From Pseudomonas sp. QTF5 (GTDB lineage Bacteria; Pseudomonadota; Gammaproteobacteria; Pseudomonadales; Pseudomonadaceae), in NCBI RefSeq assembly GCF_000512695.2, contig NZ_AZRW02000002.1, forward strand, positions 1 to 64,000: a stretch of DNA of 64,000 nt. The letters run 5' to 3'. A model generated the notes under the pieces. It had not been told where the DNA came from and made no database searches. It saw only the letters and a program-made list of their open reading frames with translations. Positions within the stretch are counted from its first letter, which is position 1, and the number at the start of each line of letters is the position of its first letter. Of this stretch, positions 18,013 through 27,616 are shown piece by piece. A program made the position numbers and the translations under genes.

Positions 18013-18536
18013 CCGGTGTGCCAGCCACGCCTGACTTTCTAATTCCAAAATCACTTTGTCCGACAATATGTAGTGAACAAAAATAATCACTACAAAACCG
18101 TTGACGCCTCCGATTTGCCCTTGCATGATGCAGACATCTCCCCGATCGGGAGTACAGGCAACACGTTTGAGCAAGCTCGTCTGACCGCCGAGCTGTTTTC
18201 CCCGGATACACGCTGCCCACAAGGCAGATTGAAGAAGCTGACCTGGCCTGAACGTCCAGTACAAGGGCGAGAAGCGCTGGCGATCAATCCTCATGAAGCT
18301 TGTGGCCGACCCTGAAAACGTCGGCAGTGGCCTCCAGGTTTTCGCTGCTTCTCCTCGTTGTGACGCTATTGCGTAGCAGTTATTCAACACGACTACATGC
18401 AACAGACGCGGGCCCCCGTCGTATTGACGGCCAACCGCTGACGTCCTGGTTTCGGTGCCAGGGATCAACTAACCGATGGGCTACCTGTATTAGCGAATCA
18501 ACTTTGAAAGATCACCAAATGGTCAAGGGGCTTACA
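18013..18536. other. Gene-poor stretch, no confident feature
   Basis: About 520 bp with lower GC and only short open frames with no recognisable protein similarity. It may contain decayed coding sequence; no tRNA, promoter or repeat could be supported. Confidence 0.5.
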
Positions 18537-18866
18537 ATGAATCTGAACAATCAACCTACTATCGATGAACTGGCTCGCTTGTTCGCTGCGCAAAAAGACA
18601 GCCAGGACAGCCATATTCTGTGGATCAGCAAATCGGGCCAGGTTCATATCGACTGCCTGTCGCCCCATGCCCACGAAGAAGCGTTCGACCGGAGCAACCA
18701 GAACCTGCTCGCCCGACTGAAGATGTACCGTCGCGGCCAGGGTTATGTCGGCAAAAAAGCCGCGGCCGACAAAGACTTCATCGGTAATGTGCTGCAAACG
18801 CTGAAACAGGCGTGGGCATCGATGCAGAACCAGAACGAAGTTCGGGTGATTGATCGGTTGTATTGA
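18537..18866 (+). CDS. Hypothetical protein, 109 residues
   Basis: A soluble protein I do not recognise. AAGGGG lies 7 nt before the ATG (MNLNNQ); another ATG 18 bp upstream has no better site. Composition and codon use are ordinary for Pseudomonas, and a strong terminator follows, which supports a real gene. The N-terminal half contains WISKSGQVHIDCLSP. No signal peptide or membrane segment. Confidence 0.65.
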   Translation: MNLNNQPTIDELARLFAAQKDSQDSHILWISKSGQVHIDCLSPHAHEEAFDRSNQNLLARLKMYRRGQGYVGKKAAADKDFIGNVLQTLKQAWASMQNQNEVRVIDRLY

Positions 18867-18886
18867 TAACCCCCCTCAGTAATGAA

Positions 18887-18922
18887 AAAAGGCCCCGCTC
18901 GGAATATCCAGCGGGGCCTTTT
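18887..18922 (+). terminator. Rho-independent terminator
   Basis: A 13-bp stem (AAAAGGCCCCGCT / AGCGGGGCCTTTT) with a 10-nt loop, 20 bp after the stop of the 109-residue gene. Confidence 0.88.
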
Positions 18923-18992
18923 CGTTTGTCTCGTGCGCACCAAACAAAGCTATGGTTAACCGTATGCCCTGCTGGATCTCTGGAGGCTTGCG

Positions 18993-19292
18993 ATGAACAA
19001 AATCCTGATATTCATAGTGTTGGCGATGGCGAATGTTGCCCATGCGAAAACCCTCCCTGGCATTCCATCATTCGATGTGGACTGCCCCGGTAAAGTCGTC
19101 GTCCATGCGGATCAGGACGGCCCGGTATTGATCAACAGTAAAGAGGCGGTAACCAAAGCCATCAACGATCGCCGCTTCGAAGCCAGGGGTTCGGGCATCA
19201 CGATTACGATCATCCTCGCCGATGACGATTCGGTGACCGTGTCCTCCACCGGCAAGGCTCCCAATGGGCTGTGCCAATCAGTGGATGACTGA
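18993..19292 (+). CDS. Small secreted protein
   Basis: 99 residues with a signal peptide (MNKILIFIVLAMANVAHA). The mature part of about 80 residues has two cysteines (VDCPG and GLCQS), possibly a disulfide. GGAGG lies before the ATG. The 3' end overlaps the convergent cynR by 15 bp. No known family recognised; a periplasmic location is predicted. Confidence 0.68.
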   Translation: MNKILIFIVLAMANVAHAKTLPGIPSFDVDCPGKVVVHADQDGPVLINSKEAVTKAINDRRFEARGSGITITIILADDDSVTVSSTGKAPNGLCQSVDD

Positions 19293-20183
19293 CTTCGCCG
19301 ACTCGACCGCAGCCGCGCCCAATACCAGATCCATAAAGGCCAGCGACGCCGCACTGTGATAATTGTTTTTGCGCCGAAGCAGCGCGGCCCCTCGGTTGGG
19401 CGCCTCCCCCAGCAGCGGAATTTTACGCAATGCCCGTTCCGCAGTGGCGATGGGTTCCGGCAGGATGGTGGCCATCGGCGCATGGCGAATGACCTCCAAC
19501 AGCGTACTCACCGAGTTCACCTCGATTGCCACTTTGGGCGTGATGTTCTGTTGCCGAAAATACCCGTCGATGGAGGATCGAGTGATGAAGTCCGGCGTCA
19601 GCAACGCGAACTCCAGTTGCGCCACCTCCTTTGGCGATAGCGGGCTCTGGCGCTCGTACAACGGATGACTACGCCCGACCATCACGCCCAAGGTCTCGAC
19701 AAACGCCGGCACGCACTCGATGTCGGGGCTTCTCACCGGGGTAAAGGCAATGGCAATGTCCAGCGAGTCATCGAGCAACCCGGCCTCGATGTCATCCATC
19801 GATAACTCGAAAATCTGCAGATGGATGTTCGGAAACTTCGCCACGTAGTCGCGCACCAACGGCCCCACCAGATACGCCATGAACGTTGGCGTCATGGCCA
19901 GTCGCAAAGTGCCGCGAGACAAGTCTTTCACGTCATGCAGCGCGCGTTTCCCCGCTTCAAGTTCCACCAGTACCCGACGGGCACTTTCGATATAGGCCTG
20001 CCCCGCATCGGTCGGTTTGACCGTGCGCGAGGTGCGGTCGAACAGGTTGACGCCCAGGGTTTCCTCCAGTTGCCGGATCTGCTGGGACAGCGTCGGTTGA
20101 GAGACGTGCAAAGCCTCGGCGGCGCGGGTGAAGCCACCGTGGTCGGCGACTGCCAGCAAGTAGCGCAAATGTCGGAGCAGCAT
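19278..20183 (-). CDS. cynR: LysR-type cyanate regulator CynR
   Basis: About 301 residues: an N-terminal HTH (LRHLRYLLAVADHGGFTRAA, LHVSQPTLSQQIRQLE) and a LysR effector domain. It is divergent from cynS with a ~115-bp intergenic region, as expected for CynR, which activates the cyn genes with cyanate as inducer. The ATG at 20183 (MLLRHLRY) is the family start; four codons upstream are also open. The call rests largely on the cynS/cynT context. Confidence 0.85.
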   Translation of the reverse strand: MLLRHLRYLLAVADHGGFTRAAEALHVSQPTLSQQIRQLEETLGVNLFDRTSRTVKPTDAGQAYIESARRVLVELEAGKRALHDVKDLSRGTLRLAMTPTFMAYLVGPLVRDYVAKFPNIHLQIFELSMDDIEAGLLDDSLDIAIAFTPVRSPDIECVPAFVETLGVMVGRSHPLYERQSPLSPKEVAQLEFALLTPDFITRSSIDGYFRQQNITPKVAIEVNSVSTLLEVIRHAPMATILPEPIATAERALRKIPLLGEAPNRGAALLRRKNNYHSAASLAFMDLVLGAAAVESAKSVIH

Positions 20184-20301
20184 GGGACACACCATCTATA
20201 GGCAGGACTTATGCAAAGCATTGTATATCGGTCTTGGACGCTATTGATCAATCGACCGAAGATGGCTGCACTTTCCAGCGACAACCGATAGGAGTCACAC
20301 C

Positions 20302-20769
20302 ATGCAACAGTCCCATGCTTACCAGGATCCGAGTCTGGCCCTGACCACTTCGATCCTCGATGCCAAGGCGCGCAAGAATCTGTCCTGGCAGGATCTGACC
20401 GACGGCACCGGCCTGGGTTTGGCTTACGTCACCGCCGCCCTGCTCGGCCAGCATCCGCTGCCGGAAGCCGCTGCCAAGGTGATTGGCGAGAAACTCGAAC
20501 TGGACGCCGATGCCGTGGCTCGCCTGCAGATCATTCCGCTGCGCGGCAGCCTCTCGGGTGTCCCGACCGACCCGACTATTTATCGCTTCTACGAAATGAT
20601 CCAGATCTACGGCACCACGCTCAAAGCCCTGGTTCACGAGCAATTCGGCGACGGCATCATCAGCGCGATCAACTTCAAGCTGGACATGAAGAAAGTTGAA
20701 GATCCGGAAGGTGGTTCCCGCGCAGTGATTACCCTGGACGGCAAGTTCCTGCCATTGCGTCCGTTCTGA
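20302..20769 (+). CDS. cynS: Cyanate hydratase (cyanase)
   Basis: 155 residues, full length for cyanase, which converts cyanate and bicarbonate to ammonia and CO2. Active-site residues R95, E98 (in [11 protein letters not shown]) and S121 (GIISAINF) are all present at positions matching the E. coli enzyme (R96, E99, S122). The N-terminal helical domain and C-terminal dimer arm are complete. It is downstream of a divergent cynR and upstream of a beta-carbonic anhydrase that would resupply bicarbonate. Confidence 0.96.
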   Translation: MQQSHAYQDPSLALTTSILDAKARKNLSWQDLTDGTGLGLAYVTAALLGQHPLPEAAAKVIGEKLELDADAVARLQIIPLRGSLSGVPTDPTIYRFYEMIQIYGTTLKALVHEQFGDGIISAINFKLDMKKVEDPEGGSRAVITLDGKFLPLRPF

Positions 20770-20810
20770 AATCGACTAATGCCAGTCAATTAAGATTTTG
20801 AACACTGCCC

Positions 20811-20904
20811 CCTGTGGGAGCGGGCTTGCTCGCGAAAGCGGTGTGTCAGGCGACATCAATGTTGACTGTGCCGCCGTCTTCGCGAGCAAGCCCGCCCCCA
20901 CAGG
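20811..20904. repeat. REP pair (REPIN) between cynS and cynT
   Basis: Inverted REP cores with the GTGTCAGGCGACATCAATG spacer start, inserted between the two cyanate genes. Confidence 0.88.
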
Positions 20905-20949
20905 TTCTGCACTTAACTGCCCCCCTCATTCATTGCAAGGAAATCAGCC

Positions 20950-21609
20950 ATGAAAGCGCTCATCGAAGGTTTATTGAAGTTCCAGAACGAAGCCTTTGTC
21001 CAACGTACCGACCTGTTCAAACACCTGGCCACCACCCAGCATCCCGGCACTTTGTTCATCACCTGTTCCGACAGCCGTGTGGTGCCGGAACTGTTGACCC
21101 AGCAAGAACCCGGCGAACTGTTCGTGGTGCGCAATGCCGGTAATATCGTGCCGTCTTACAGCCCGCATCCCGGCGGTGTGTCGGCCACGGTCGAATATGC
21201 GGTCGCGGTATTGAGTGTGACGGACATCGTGATCTGCGGGCATTCGGATTGTGGCGCCATGACCGCCATTGCCCAGTGCAAATGCATGGATCACCTGCCT
21301 GCCGTCAGTGGCTGGTTGCAACACGCCGAGTCGGCCAAGGTGATCAACGACTCCCGCCCTCACGCCAGCGACGCAGCCAAGGTAAGTTCGATGGTCCGGG
21401 AAAATGTCATCGCCCAACTGGCGAACATCCAGACTCACCCGAGCGTGCGTCTGGCTCAGGAGAAAGGCCTGCTGAATCTGCATGGTTGGGTTTATGACAT
21501 CGAGACCGGTTCGGTCGATGCTCTGGATGCCAGCCGTCGCAACTTCGTGTCGCTGGCCGAGCACCCGGACACCTGTGCGGTGTATGGTCAAGCGGTCGCA
21601 GCCGCCTGA
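20950..21609 (+). CDS. cynT: Beta-class carbonic anhydrase
   Basis: 219 residues. Zinc-binding motifs CSDSRVVPE (residues ~39-47) and HSDCGAM (~98-104) are intact. In cyanate loci this enzyme returns CO2 from the cyanase reaction to bicarbonate and prevents its loss. AAGGAAATC precedes the ATG. A REPIN separates it from cynS, so the two may differ in expression. Confidence 0.93.
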   Translation: MKALIEGLLKFQNEAFVQRTDLFKHLATTQHPGTLFITCSDSRVVPELLTQQEPGELFVVRNAGNIVPSYSPHPGGVSATVEYAVAVLSVTDIVICGHSDCGAMTAIAQCKCMDHLPAVSGWLQHAESAKVINDSRPHASDAAKVSSMVRENVIAQLANIQTHPSVRLAQEKGLLNLHGWVYDIETGSVDALDASRRNFVSLAEHPDTCAVYGQAVAAA

Positions 21610-21720
21610 AGGCTTCACCCGCCCGAGCTGCGCCAGGCTTGGTGCAGCATTACAAAAAGGGGCACGCGCGCGACTACACCCGTCCTCGGTTCCCGACCGG
21701 GACTCACAAGATCGTCACTG

Positions 21721-22071
21721 TCATTTATCGTCAATCTTTTTAGACGATTGTGACCGACGCTCGGAGGACTCTTCGGCATTGGGCGCTTCTGGAAAACTGC
21801 CCGGCGTGAACACGTGAGTGAGCAATTCGCTGGCATCGATATCGACGACACCATGAACCGAACGGGCCAGAGCAACAGCCTGCTCACACTGCCTATGAGT
21901 GTTGACGCGGCCGCTCAATGCCACCCTGCCCGCATGGGTTTTGACATGGACATGCAGGCCAAGGGTTGAGTCGGCCAATGCCAGGGCGGACTTCACCCTG
22001 GTGGTAATCCACGTGTCGTGAACGACCGCTTCCAGGTCATGAGAGTAATGTTGAAAGGAATGAAGTTTCAT
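21721..22071 (-). CDS. BON-domain protein
   Basis: 116 residues with one BON domain (about 18-85: ITTRVKSALALAD, VHVKTHAGRVALSGRV, ARSVHGVVDID). There is no signal peptide, unlike the OsmY type, and the C-terminus is charged and rich in Ser/Lys. GAGAGGA lies upstream of the ATG chosen. BON domains bind phospholipid or protein surfaces, often in stress responses. Monocistronic. Confidence 0.82.
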   Translation of the reverse strand: MKLHSFQHYSHDLEAVVHDTWITTRVKSALALADSTLGLHVHVKTHAGRVALSGRVNTHRQCEQAVALARSVHGVVDIDASELLTHVFTPGSFPEAPNAEESSERRSQSSKKIDDK

Positions 22072-22205
22072 GGCGCAATCCTCTCTCAGATGCGCCGCCC
22101 GCCCCACCGCAGACATGCACACACATTAAGTATAGTGCGTGCCGTTGCCTGCGGTCGGTGGGGGGCTGTCCCTGATGCCGGTAAGTTAATAAGAGCGACG
22201 AAAAT

Positions 22206-22311
22206 CCTGTGGCGGGCTTGCTCGCGAAGACGGCGGCACAGTCAACATTGATGTCGCCTGACACACCGCTTTCGCGAGCAAGTCGAATCGTCGCACCGCC
22301 GCTCCCACAGG
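22206..22311. repeat. Degenerate/hybrid REPIN
   Basis: The left arm is the GGCGGGCTTGCTCGCGAAG class. The right arm starts TTCGCGAGCAAG but continues TCGAATCGTCGCACCGC like the 17887-18012 class, so two REP classes appear fused. Confidence 0.75.
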
Positions 22312-22338
22312 TTTGCGCGGCTGTTCTGGAGTGCCGTT

Positions 22339-23841
22339 TCAGCGTTTGACCGACAGATCCGTCTGCGTCATGCGACTACGGATGGTGAACACACCATCCC
22401 CCGAGAGAATCGCGCTGCGTGCAAACAGGCGCCCACTCTCCCAGTTCGAAAGCCCCAGTTCCGGCTTGTTCAGCGCGTACTGCCCGTCGACCCAGCGGGT
22501 AATCCCGTTGCCAACAAAAGGTGCGTTGACCGCGTTGTAGAAACGCTCCTGCGCCGGGGCACCTTCACTGATCAGCGACACGGTGAATTGCGGGCTGTAG
22601 CGGTTGAACAAGGCGATGGCCTGGTCCAGGTCGTCGACGATCTTCAGGCTGACTTCCGGGGTTTCTTCCCATTCCCACTCGCGCCCCAATTGATCTTCGG
22701 GCAGCGGTTCGGCCAGCGCTTCGGTCTGATAGCCTTCGGCGCGGTACACCTCGACGTTCGCGGTCTGCCAATCGGTTGGCAAATGCTGCTCGCTACCCTC
22801 GACGATGTGCAACTTGCAGCCCTGGCCCCGAGCGGTGCCGGCCTGTTGCAGTGCGTCGAGAAACAGCGGCACCAGTTCAGCGGCTCGATCGCGGTGGATC
22901 AAGCAAACGTTGAGGGTGTTGCAAACTTTGCGGTCCAGCGAGTTGCGCACCACGGCGGCAAAGCGCTGGGCATCGGCATCCTTGTCGGCGATCAGCCACG
23001 CGCCGCCGGTGCCGTGCAGGCTGACGGCAGTGCCGGCCTGTTGCGCGATGCTGCCCAACTGGCTGACCGCACGTCCCGACCCACGGGCCACGGCCAGCGA
23101 CAAGCGTCGGTCGGCGAACATCGCCCAACCGGCGGCGTGATTGACGCTTTCCACCAGCGAAACTGCTCCGGTCGGCAATCCGGCGTCAGCCAATGCAGGA
23201 TTCAATGCATGGGTGACGATGGCCTGGGCGGTGCCCAACGCATCGCTGCCAATGCGCAGCACCGCGGTGTTACCGGTGCGCAATACACCGGCGGCGTCGG
23301 CAAAGACATTCGGCCGGCCTTCGAACACGAACGCGACGATGCCCAGCGGCGACACCACTTGCTCGACTTTCCAGCCGTCATGCTCGACGCAGCTTACGAC
23401 CTTGCCGCGGGTGGCCGGTGCATCGCGCCAGGCCCTGAGGCCGGCGATCATGTCGCCGCGCATGCGTTCATCGGCGAGCAACCGCGTGGTGGATCGCCCG
23501 CGAGCCTTGGCCCGCTCGATGTCGGTCAGGTTGGCAGCCGCAATCAAGGCCCAGCATTCAGGCGTTTCCAGGCGTTGAGCAAAGTGATCGAAGAACTCGC
23601 TGATGGCGTGATCCGAGACGCTGGACATCGCAGCGAACGCCACTTCGGCACGTTCGATGGCGACCGCCGCCGCTTGCTGGTCCGCCACCGGGATCAGCAG
23701 CAATTCACCGCTGACCTGCTCTACCAGCAGATGGTCGCCGGGCTGAAAGCGCGCCGCCAGCTCGGGGCTGACGACCGTGACACGATTACCGGCAAAAGGG
23801 ATCGGCGTGCCAGCAACTAGACGTTCGAGCGCAAGAGACAT
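22339..23841 (-). CDS. Glutamate-5-semialdehyde dehydrogenase-like protein (ProA family)
   Basis: A 500-residue aldehyde dehydrogenase of the ProA branch. SPLGIVAFVFEGRPNV is the ProA-type nucleotide-binding signature, and C307 in KVCNTLNVCL aligns with the catalytic cysteine. ProA proper is about 420 residues; the extra length is mainly an N-terminal ~65-residue domain (VTVVSPELAARFQPGDHLLV). No proB or proline gene is adjacent. It is probably a paralog with its own substrate rather than the housekeeping enzyme. Confidence 0.78.
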   Translation of the reverse strand: MSLALERLVAGTPIPFAGNRVTVVSPELAARFQPGDHLLVEQVSGELLLIPVADQQAAAVAIERAEVAFAAMSSVSDHAISEFFDHFAQRLETPECWALIAAANLTDIERAKARGRSTTRLLADERMRGDMIAGLRAWRDAPATRGKVVSCVEHDGWKVEQVVSPLGIVAFVFEGRPNVFADAAGVLRTGNTAVLRIGSDALGTAQAIVTHALNPALADAGLPTGAVSLVESVNHAAGWAMFADRRLSLAVARGSGRAVSQLGSIAQQAGTAVSLHGTGGAWLIADKDADAQRFAAVVRNSLDRKVCNTLNVCLIHRDRAAELVPLFLDALQQAGTARGQGCKLHIVEGSEQHLPTDWQTANVEVYRAEGYQTEALAEPLPEDQLGREWEWEETPEVSLKIVDDLDQAIALFNRYSPQFTVSLISEGAPAQERFYNAVNAPFVGNGITRWVDGQYALNKPELGLSNWESGRLFARSAILSGDGVFTIRSRMTQTDLSVKR

Positions 23842-23925
23842 GAAACGGTTTCACCATGCAGGGGGACGGTCGGAAAATGTATAGCAAAATTCGCGGAGCG
23901 TCATTCACCGGGGGTGCAGTGGCGG

Positions 23926-25044
23926 TTACTTTTTCGCCAGTCGAAATACATCTTGCTCCAGGCGATTGCTCCCCTGTCTGCGCCACGCGGCGTTCGCGTC
24001 ATAGACCACCAGCAGCAAGGGCTCTTCTACGCCGGCGGTGCTGACAAAGGTCATTCCTTCGGCATGATCGCAACCTTTATCCTCTCCTTGCCCATAAGGA
24101 ACCTCCAGGACCGGCGTCAATTGTTCGCTGAAGACAAAACTTTCGTCTGTTGGCCTGGCGCCGTCGTGCCATCGAAATAAGCTGACAGGCCCGTCGAGGT
24201 TCATTGTCGGCCCGGCCAGGATCAACATGTCGTCACCCTCGATGCACAAATCCCTGACGCCGAGTCCGCCCAACTGGAGAAAATGCTTTCGATATTTGCG
24301 CCCCTTGGGCCCGATTTTTTTCAGCGTCAGCGTGTGAGCAGCCTTGGGATGGTCCTCGGGTTCGATCTCCAGAACAATGGTCCAGCCCCGCAGCACAGGC
24401 CCTCGCAACCCGATAAAAACACGCTTGCCGTTGATCTCGAGGCCTTCGGTATCGAATCCGTTGTCCTTACCGGGAATGTGCAGAAATGCCCCCACATGCT
24501 CGTCGTCCTTGAGCTCATCGAGCAATTCGTTACCCAGGTGATTGCCGGCCAATTGGGCCGCGACTCGATCATCGCTGGTGGTGCTTTTCACCAAAGTGAA
24601 CGTCCCGTTTTCTTCGACCACCGGAATCCGGGCCAGGAGAAAACGGTTGCCATCGCTGCTGACAGTTGCCAGACGCTCGGCGTTTTTCTTCAGGGACTTG
24701 CTGCTGTCGGGTTTTTTCCGTTTCAGGCTGTGAGACCCCACGATCCAGAGATACCCCGTGTCGCGGTCGTAGCTCATGCCTTCCAGGTCTGCTTCAACGA
24801 TTTCTTCGCCAATCGTCGGGATGGCCGGCAGCGCCAACAGGGACGCCAACGAGAACTGTTCGTGCTGGTCAAACAGAAACTCGCCCGCACCGGCGGGCTC
24901 ACGCAGGGTGAGGCGCTCCAGGCTCAAGGATTCATCATTGGCGACCCACAGGGTGTCGCCTATCTGGACCACGGCAGACAACCCTTTGCGCAAATGAGTG
25001 TCCGGGTCATTGAAGACTAGAAGCGCGGAACCGAAATTCACCAT
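23926..25044 (-). CDS. DUF3616 domain protein
   Basis: 372 residues, predicted beta-propeller-like, of the DUF3616 family. It has LWVANDESLSLERL, then EADLEGMSYDRDTGYLW, and a C-terminal KGCDHAEGMTFV, paired acidic/His motifs reminiscent of metal-dependent esterase propellers. No signal peptide. It stands alone between the ProA-like gene and glutaminase. Function unknown. Confidence 0.8.
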   Translation of the reverse strand: MVNFGSALLVFNDPDTHLRKGLSAVVQIGDTLWVANDESLSLERLTLREPAGAGEFLFDQHEQFSLASLLALPAIPTIGEEIVEADLEGMSYDRDTGYLWIVGSHSLKRKKPDSSKSLKKNAERLATVSSDGNRFLLARIPVVEENGTFTLVKSTTSDDRVAAQLAGNHLGNELLDELKDDEHVGAFLHIPGKDNGFDTEGLEINGKRVFIGLRGPVLRGWTIVLEIEPEDHPKAAHTLTLKKIGPKGRKYRKHFLQLGGLGVRDLCIEGDDMLILAGPTMNLDGPVSLFRWHDGARPTDESFVFSEQLTPVLEVPYGQGEDKGCDHAEGMTFVSTAGVEEPLLLVVYDANAAWRRQGSNRLEQDVFRLAKK

Positions 25045-25132
25045 GAAGTCACCCGCTCCTTCACCCGTTCAGGTGAGTCAAAGAATGCCTGCTTCACGGT
25101 AGCGGTCATCGAGCGCTAGTCAAGAAATGCCA

Positions 25133-26041
25133 TCAGAACACCGACCAGCCAATCCGCTGACTCAACAATTCCAGCGCGGCCATGCCGGCGAGGGAGTTAC
25201 CGGCGGTGTTCAACTCCGGAGACCAGACGCACACCGTGAATTGCCCCGGCACCACCGCGACGATGCCCCCGCCCACGCCGCTCTTGCCCGGCAAACCGAC
25301 GCGATAGGCGAAGTTACCGGCTTCGTCATACAGCCCGCTGGTGGCCATGATCGAGTTGACTTGCTGGGTCTGGCGGGCGCTGAGGATCTGGGCGCCGCTG
25401 TGTTTGCAGAAACCGTCGTTGGCCAGGAAGCAGAACGCCCGGGCCAGATCCACGCAACTCATGCGCAACGAGCAATGGCTGAAGTAGCTGCGCAGCACCG
25501 CTTCGACGTCATTATGAAAGTTGCCGAACGATTGCATCAGATAAGCCATGGCCGCATTGCGCGCGCGGTGTTGGTATTCCGATTCGGCGACTTTGCCGTC
25601 CACCATGACATTCGGGTTGCCGGACAAACGCCGGACAAAATCGCGCATCGACAACGCCGGCGCGGCAAAGCGCGACTGGTTGATGTCGCAGATCACCAGC
25701 GCACCGGCGTTGATGAAGGGATTGCGCGGGCGCCCGCGCTCGAACTCCAGCTGCACCAGCGAGTTGAACGGCTGACCGGACGGCTCGTGACCCAGGCGCT
25801 CCCAAATGGCTTCGCCGGAATGGTCGATGGCCTGCACCAGGCTGAACACCTTGGAAATACTCTGCACCGAGAACGGCGTGTCGGCGTCCCCCGCGTAAAA
25901 CAGCTCGCCGTCGTTGCCATACACGGCAATGCCCAACTGATTGCCCGGCACCGTGCCGAGGGCGGGAATGTAGTCAGCCACTTTGCCCTGACCGATCAAC
26001 GGTCGGACTGCGTCAAGGATCTCGTTCAACAGCGCTTGCAT
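25133..26041 (-). CDS. glsB: Glutaminase
   Basis: 302 residues, the standard length of bacterial serine glutaminases, which hydrolyse glutamine to glutamate and ammonia. The SxxK nucleophile is in [13 protein letters not shown] near residue 65, and NPFINAGAL and the C-terminal [13 protein letters not shown] are family signatures. The ATG at 26041 is chosen because homology begins there ([12 protein letters not shown]); a 77-codon upstream extension has no similarity. Monocistronic. Confidence 0.93.
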   Translation of the reverse strand: MQALLNEILDAVRPLIGQGKVADYIPALGTVPGNQLGIAVYGNDGELFYAGDADTPFSVQSISKVFSLVQAIDHSGEAIWERLGHEPSGQPFNSLVQLEFERGRPRNPFINAGALVICDINQSRFAAPALSMRDFVRRLSGNPNVMVDGKVAESEYQHRARNAAMAYLMQSFGNFHNDVEAVLRSYFSHCSLRMSCVDLARAFCFLANDGFCKHSGAQILSARQTQQVNSIMATSGLYDEAGNFAYRVGLPGKSGVGGGIVAVVPGQFTVCVWSPELNTAGNSLAGMAALELLSQRIGWSVF

Positions 26042-26270
26042 GCCGGGTTCCGAAGTCTCGCCCCATGGGATTGCGGGGACACTGTCGCTAGACGTCGCTG
26101 GTCGGGGTTGAATCACAGTTTTGTATGGGAATGTATCTATCGCGCCCCAGGATACATGAACTTGCACCGAGCGATCTTTCGGACATACCGCCCATACACC
26201 CGGTTGCAACACTCCTGCCGTCCGCTGACCACCGGCAAAACCAGGTCGGCCCTTGCTCAGGAGTGTTGTC

Positions 26271-26900
26271 ATGATGACCCAAATTCCCCGTTACCACGGC
26301 TGGTCGCTGTTTGGCCTGCTGTCCTTGCTGGTGCTGTTGATGACCGGCCTGATTTTGCTGCTCAACCCGGATCTGGTGGAAGCCACCCGCAGCGCCATTC
26401 GCGCTACCGCACGCACTTCGTTTGCATTGTTTCTCGCCGCGTTCACCGCGTCCGCTTTCGCCGTGCTGGTGCCCTCGCCTTTCACCCGATCGCTGGTGCG
26501 CGAGCGACGCTTCATCGGCCTGGCCTTCGCGTTTTCCCACCTGGTGCACGCCATCCTGATCTACAGCTACGGCCAATTGAACCCCGAGTTCTGGCCCGGC
26601 CGCACCACCGTCGGCAACATTCCGGGCTCGGTTGGTTATCTGTTTATTTTGTTAATGGCGCTGACTTCCTTCAAAACCACGGCGCGGCTGATTGGCCCAA
26701 AACCCTGGAAAGCCCTGCACGTCAGCGGCATGTGGGTGCTCGCGGCGGTCTTCACCTATTCCAACTTCAAACGCATCCCCATGAGCGCCTGGTACGTCCT
26801 GCCGTTCGGTTTGATGTTCTCGGCGATTGTCATTCGGCTGCTGGGCAAGATTGCGTTGAAGTACAAGCGGTCGGTCAGGAATGCGCTGTTGACCGAATGA
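26271..26900 (+). CDS. Ferric-reductase-like membrane protein
   Basis: About 209 residues with six to seven membrane helices. Histidines in FSHLVHAIL and ALHVSGMW are placed as haem-b ligands of the ferric reductase/MsrQ-like transmembrane domain. There is no FAD/NADPH domain, so it needs a partner or works as a quinol-linked haem protein. GGAG lies 7-10 nt before tandem ATGs. No msrP neighbour, so MsrQ itself is unlikely. Confidence 0.7.
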   Translation: MMTQIPRYHGWSLFGLLSLLVLLMTGLILLLNPDLVEATRSAIRATARTSFALFLAAFTASAFAVLVPSPFTRSLVRERRFIGLAFAFSHLVHAILIYSYGQLNPEFWPGRTTVGNIPGSVGYLFILLMALTSFKTTARLIGPKPWKALHVSGMWVLAAVFTYSNFKRIPMSAWYVLPFGLMFSAIVIRLLGKIALKYKRSVRNALLTE

Positions 26901-26923
26901 AATCTCTGGAACACCACGATCCC

Positions 26924-27016
26924 CCTGTGGGAGCGGGCTTGCTCGCGAAGAGGGAGTATCAGTCAACATTGATGTCGCCTGACACACCGCTTTCGCGAGC
27001 AAGCCCGCTCCCACAA
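26924..27016. repeat. REP pair (REPIN)
   Basis: Inverted GTGGGAGCGGGCTTGCTCGC arms between the ferric-reductase-like and DoxX genes; its spacer is close to the reverse of that at 20811-20904. Confidence 0.88.
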
Positions 27017-27053
27017 TGAATGCGCCTGTCGTTAAAATTCCGGAGTTAAAGCC

Positions 27054-27569
27054 ATGAACACTTCTCTCTCATCAGCCATCAAAGGCCTGCACCTGAACCT
27101 CGACCGTGCCGGCAGCTGGATTGCCCCCCTGACTTTGCGATTGTTTCTGGCTTGGGAGTTTTTCGAGTCAGGCCTGGAAAAATGGAACGGCCAGAACTGG
27201 TTCGCCGACATCCAGAACCGCTTCCCATTCCCCTTCAACCACGTGCCGGCCACGCTGAACTGGGAACTGGCAATGTGGGCCGAATTGATCTGTGCCCTCG
27301 CCCTGCTGGTGGGCCTGGGGGCGCGGGTCTCGGCGACTATTCTGATCGTGGTCACGATCGTTGCGACCGCTGCCGTTCACTGGCCAGCCGATTGGTCTAC
27401 ATTGAGTGAACTTGCCCAGGGTTATGCCATCAGCAATAAAGGCCACGGCAACTTCAAACTGCCGCTGATCTACCTTGCAGCCCTCATGCCGCTATTGCTC
27501 TCGGGAGCTGGCAAACTCAGCGTGGACGCGCTGTTGGCTCGATACTTCTGGCGGCACAGTCACCGCTGA
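27054..27569 (+). CDS. DoxX family membrane protein
   Basis: 171 residues with four membrane segments and the DoxX pattern [19 protein letters not shown]. DoxX proteins take part in redox homeostasis, sometimes with dioxygenases or quinones. It lies 47 bp before a dienelactone hydrolase gene in the same direction and may be cotranscribed with it. Confidence 0.85.
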   Translation: MNTSLSSAIKGLHLNLDRAGSWIAPLTLRLFLAWEFFESGLEKWNGQNWFADIQNRFPFPFNHVPATLNWELAMWAELICALALLVGLGARVSATILIVVTIVATAAVHWPADWSTLSELAQGYAISNKGHGNFKLPLIYLAALMPLLLSGAGKLSVDALLARYFWRHSHR

Positions 27570-27616
27570 TACGCCAGCGCCTCGGTAACCCACCCAACTT
27601 ATGTAAAGGAGCCATC

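Noticed and set aside
20241..20250. ATTGATCAAT palindrome as an Anr box before cynS
   Set aside because: It lacks the 4-bp spacer of TTGAT-N4-ATCAA; a LysR operator role is possible but not supported.
25127..27019. 630-codon plus-strand ORF across glutaminase
   Set aside because: It runs antisense through glsB and in a wrong frame through the next gene, then into a REP; shadow of high-GC genes.
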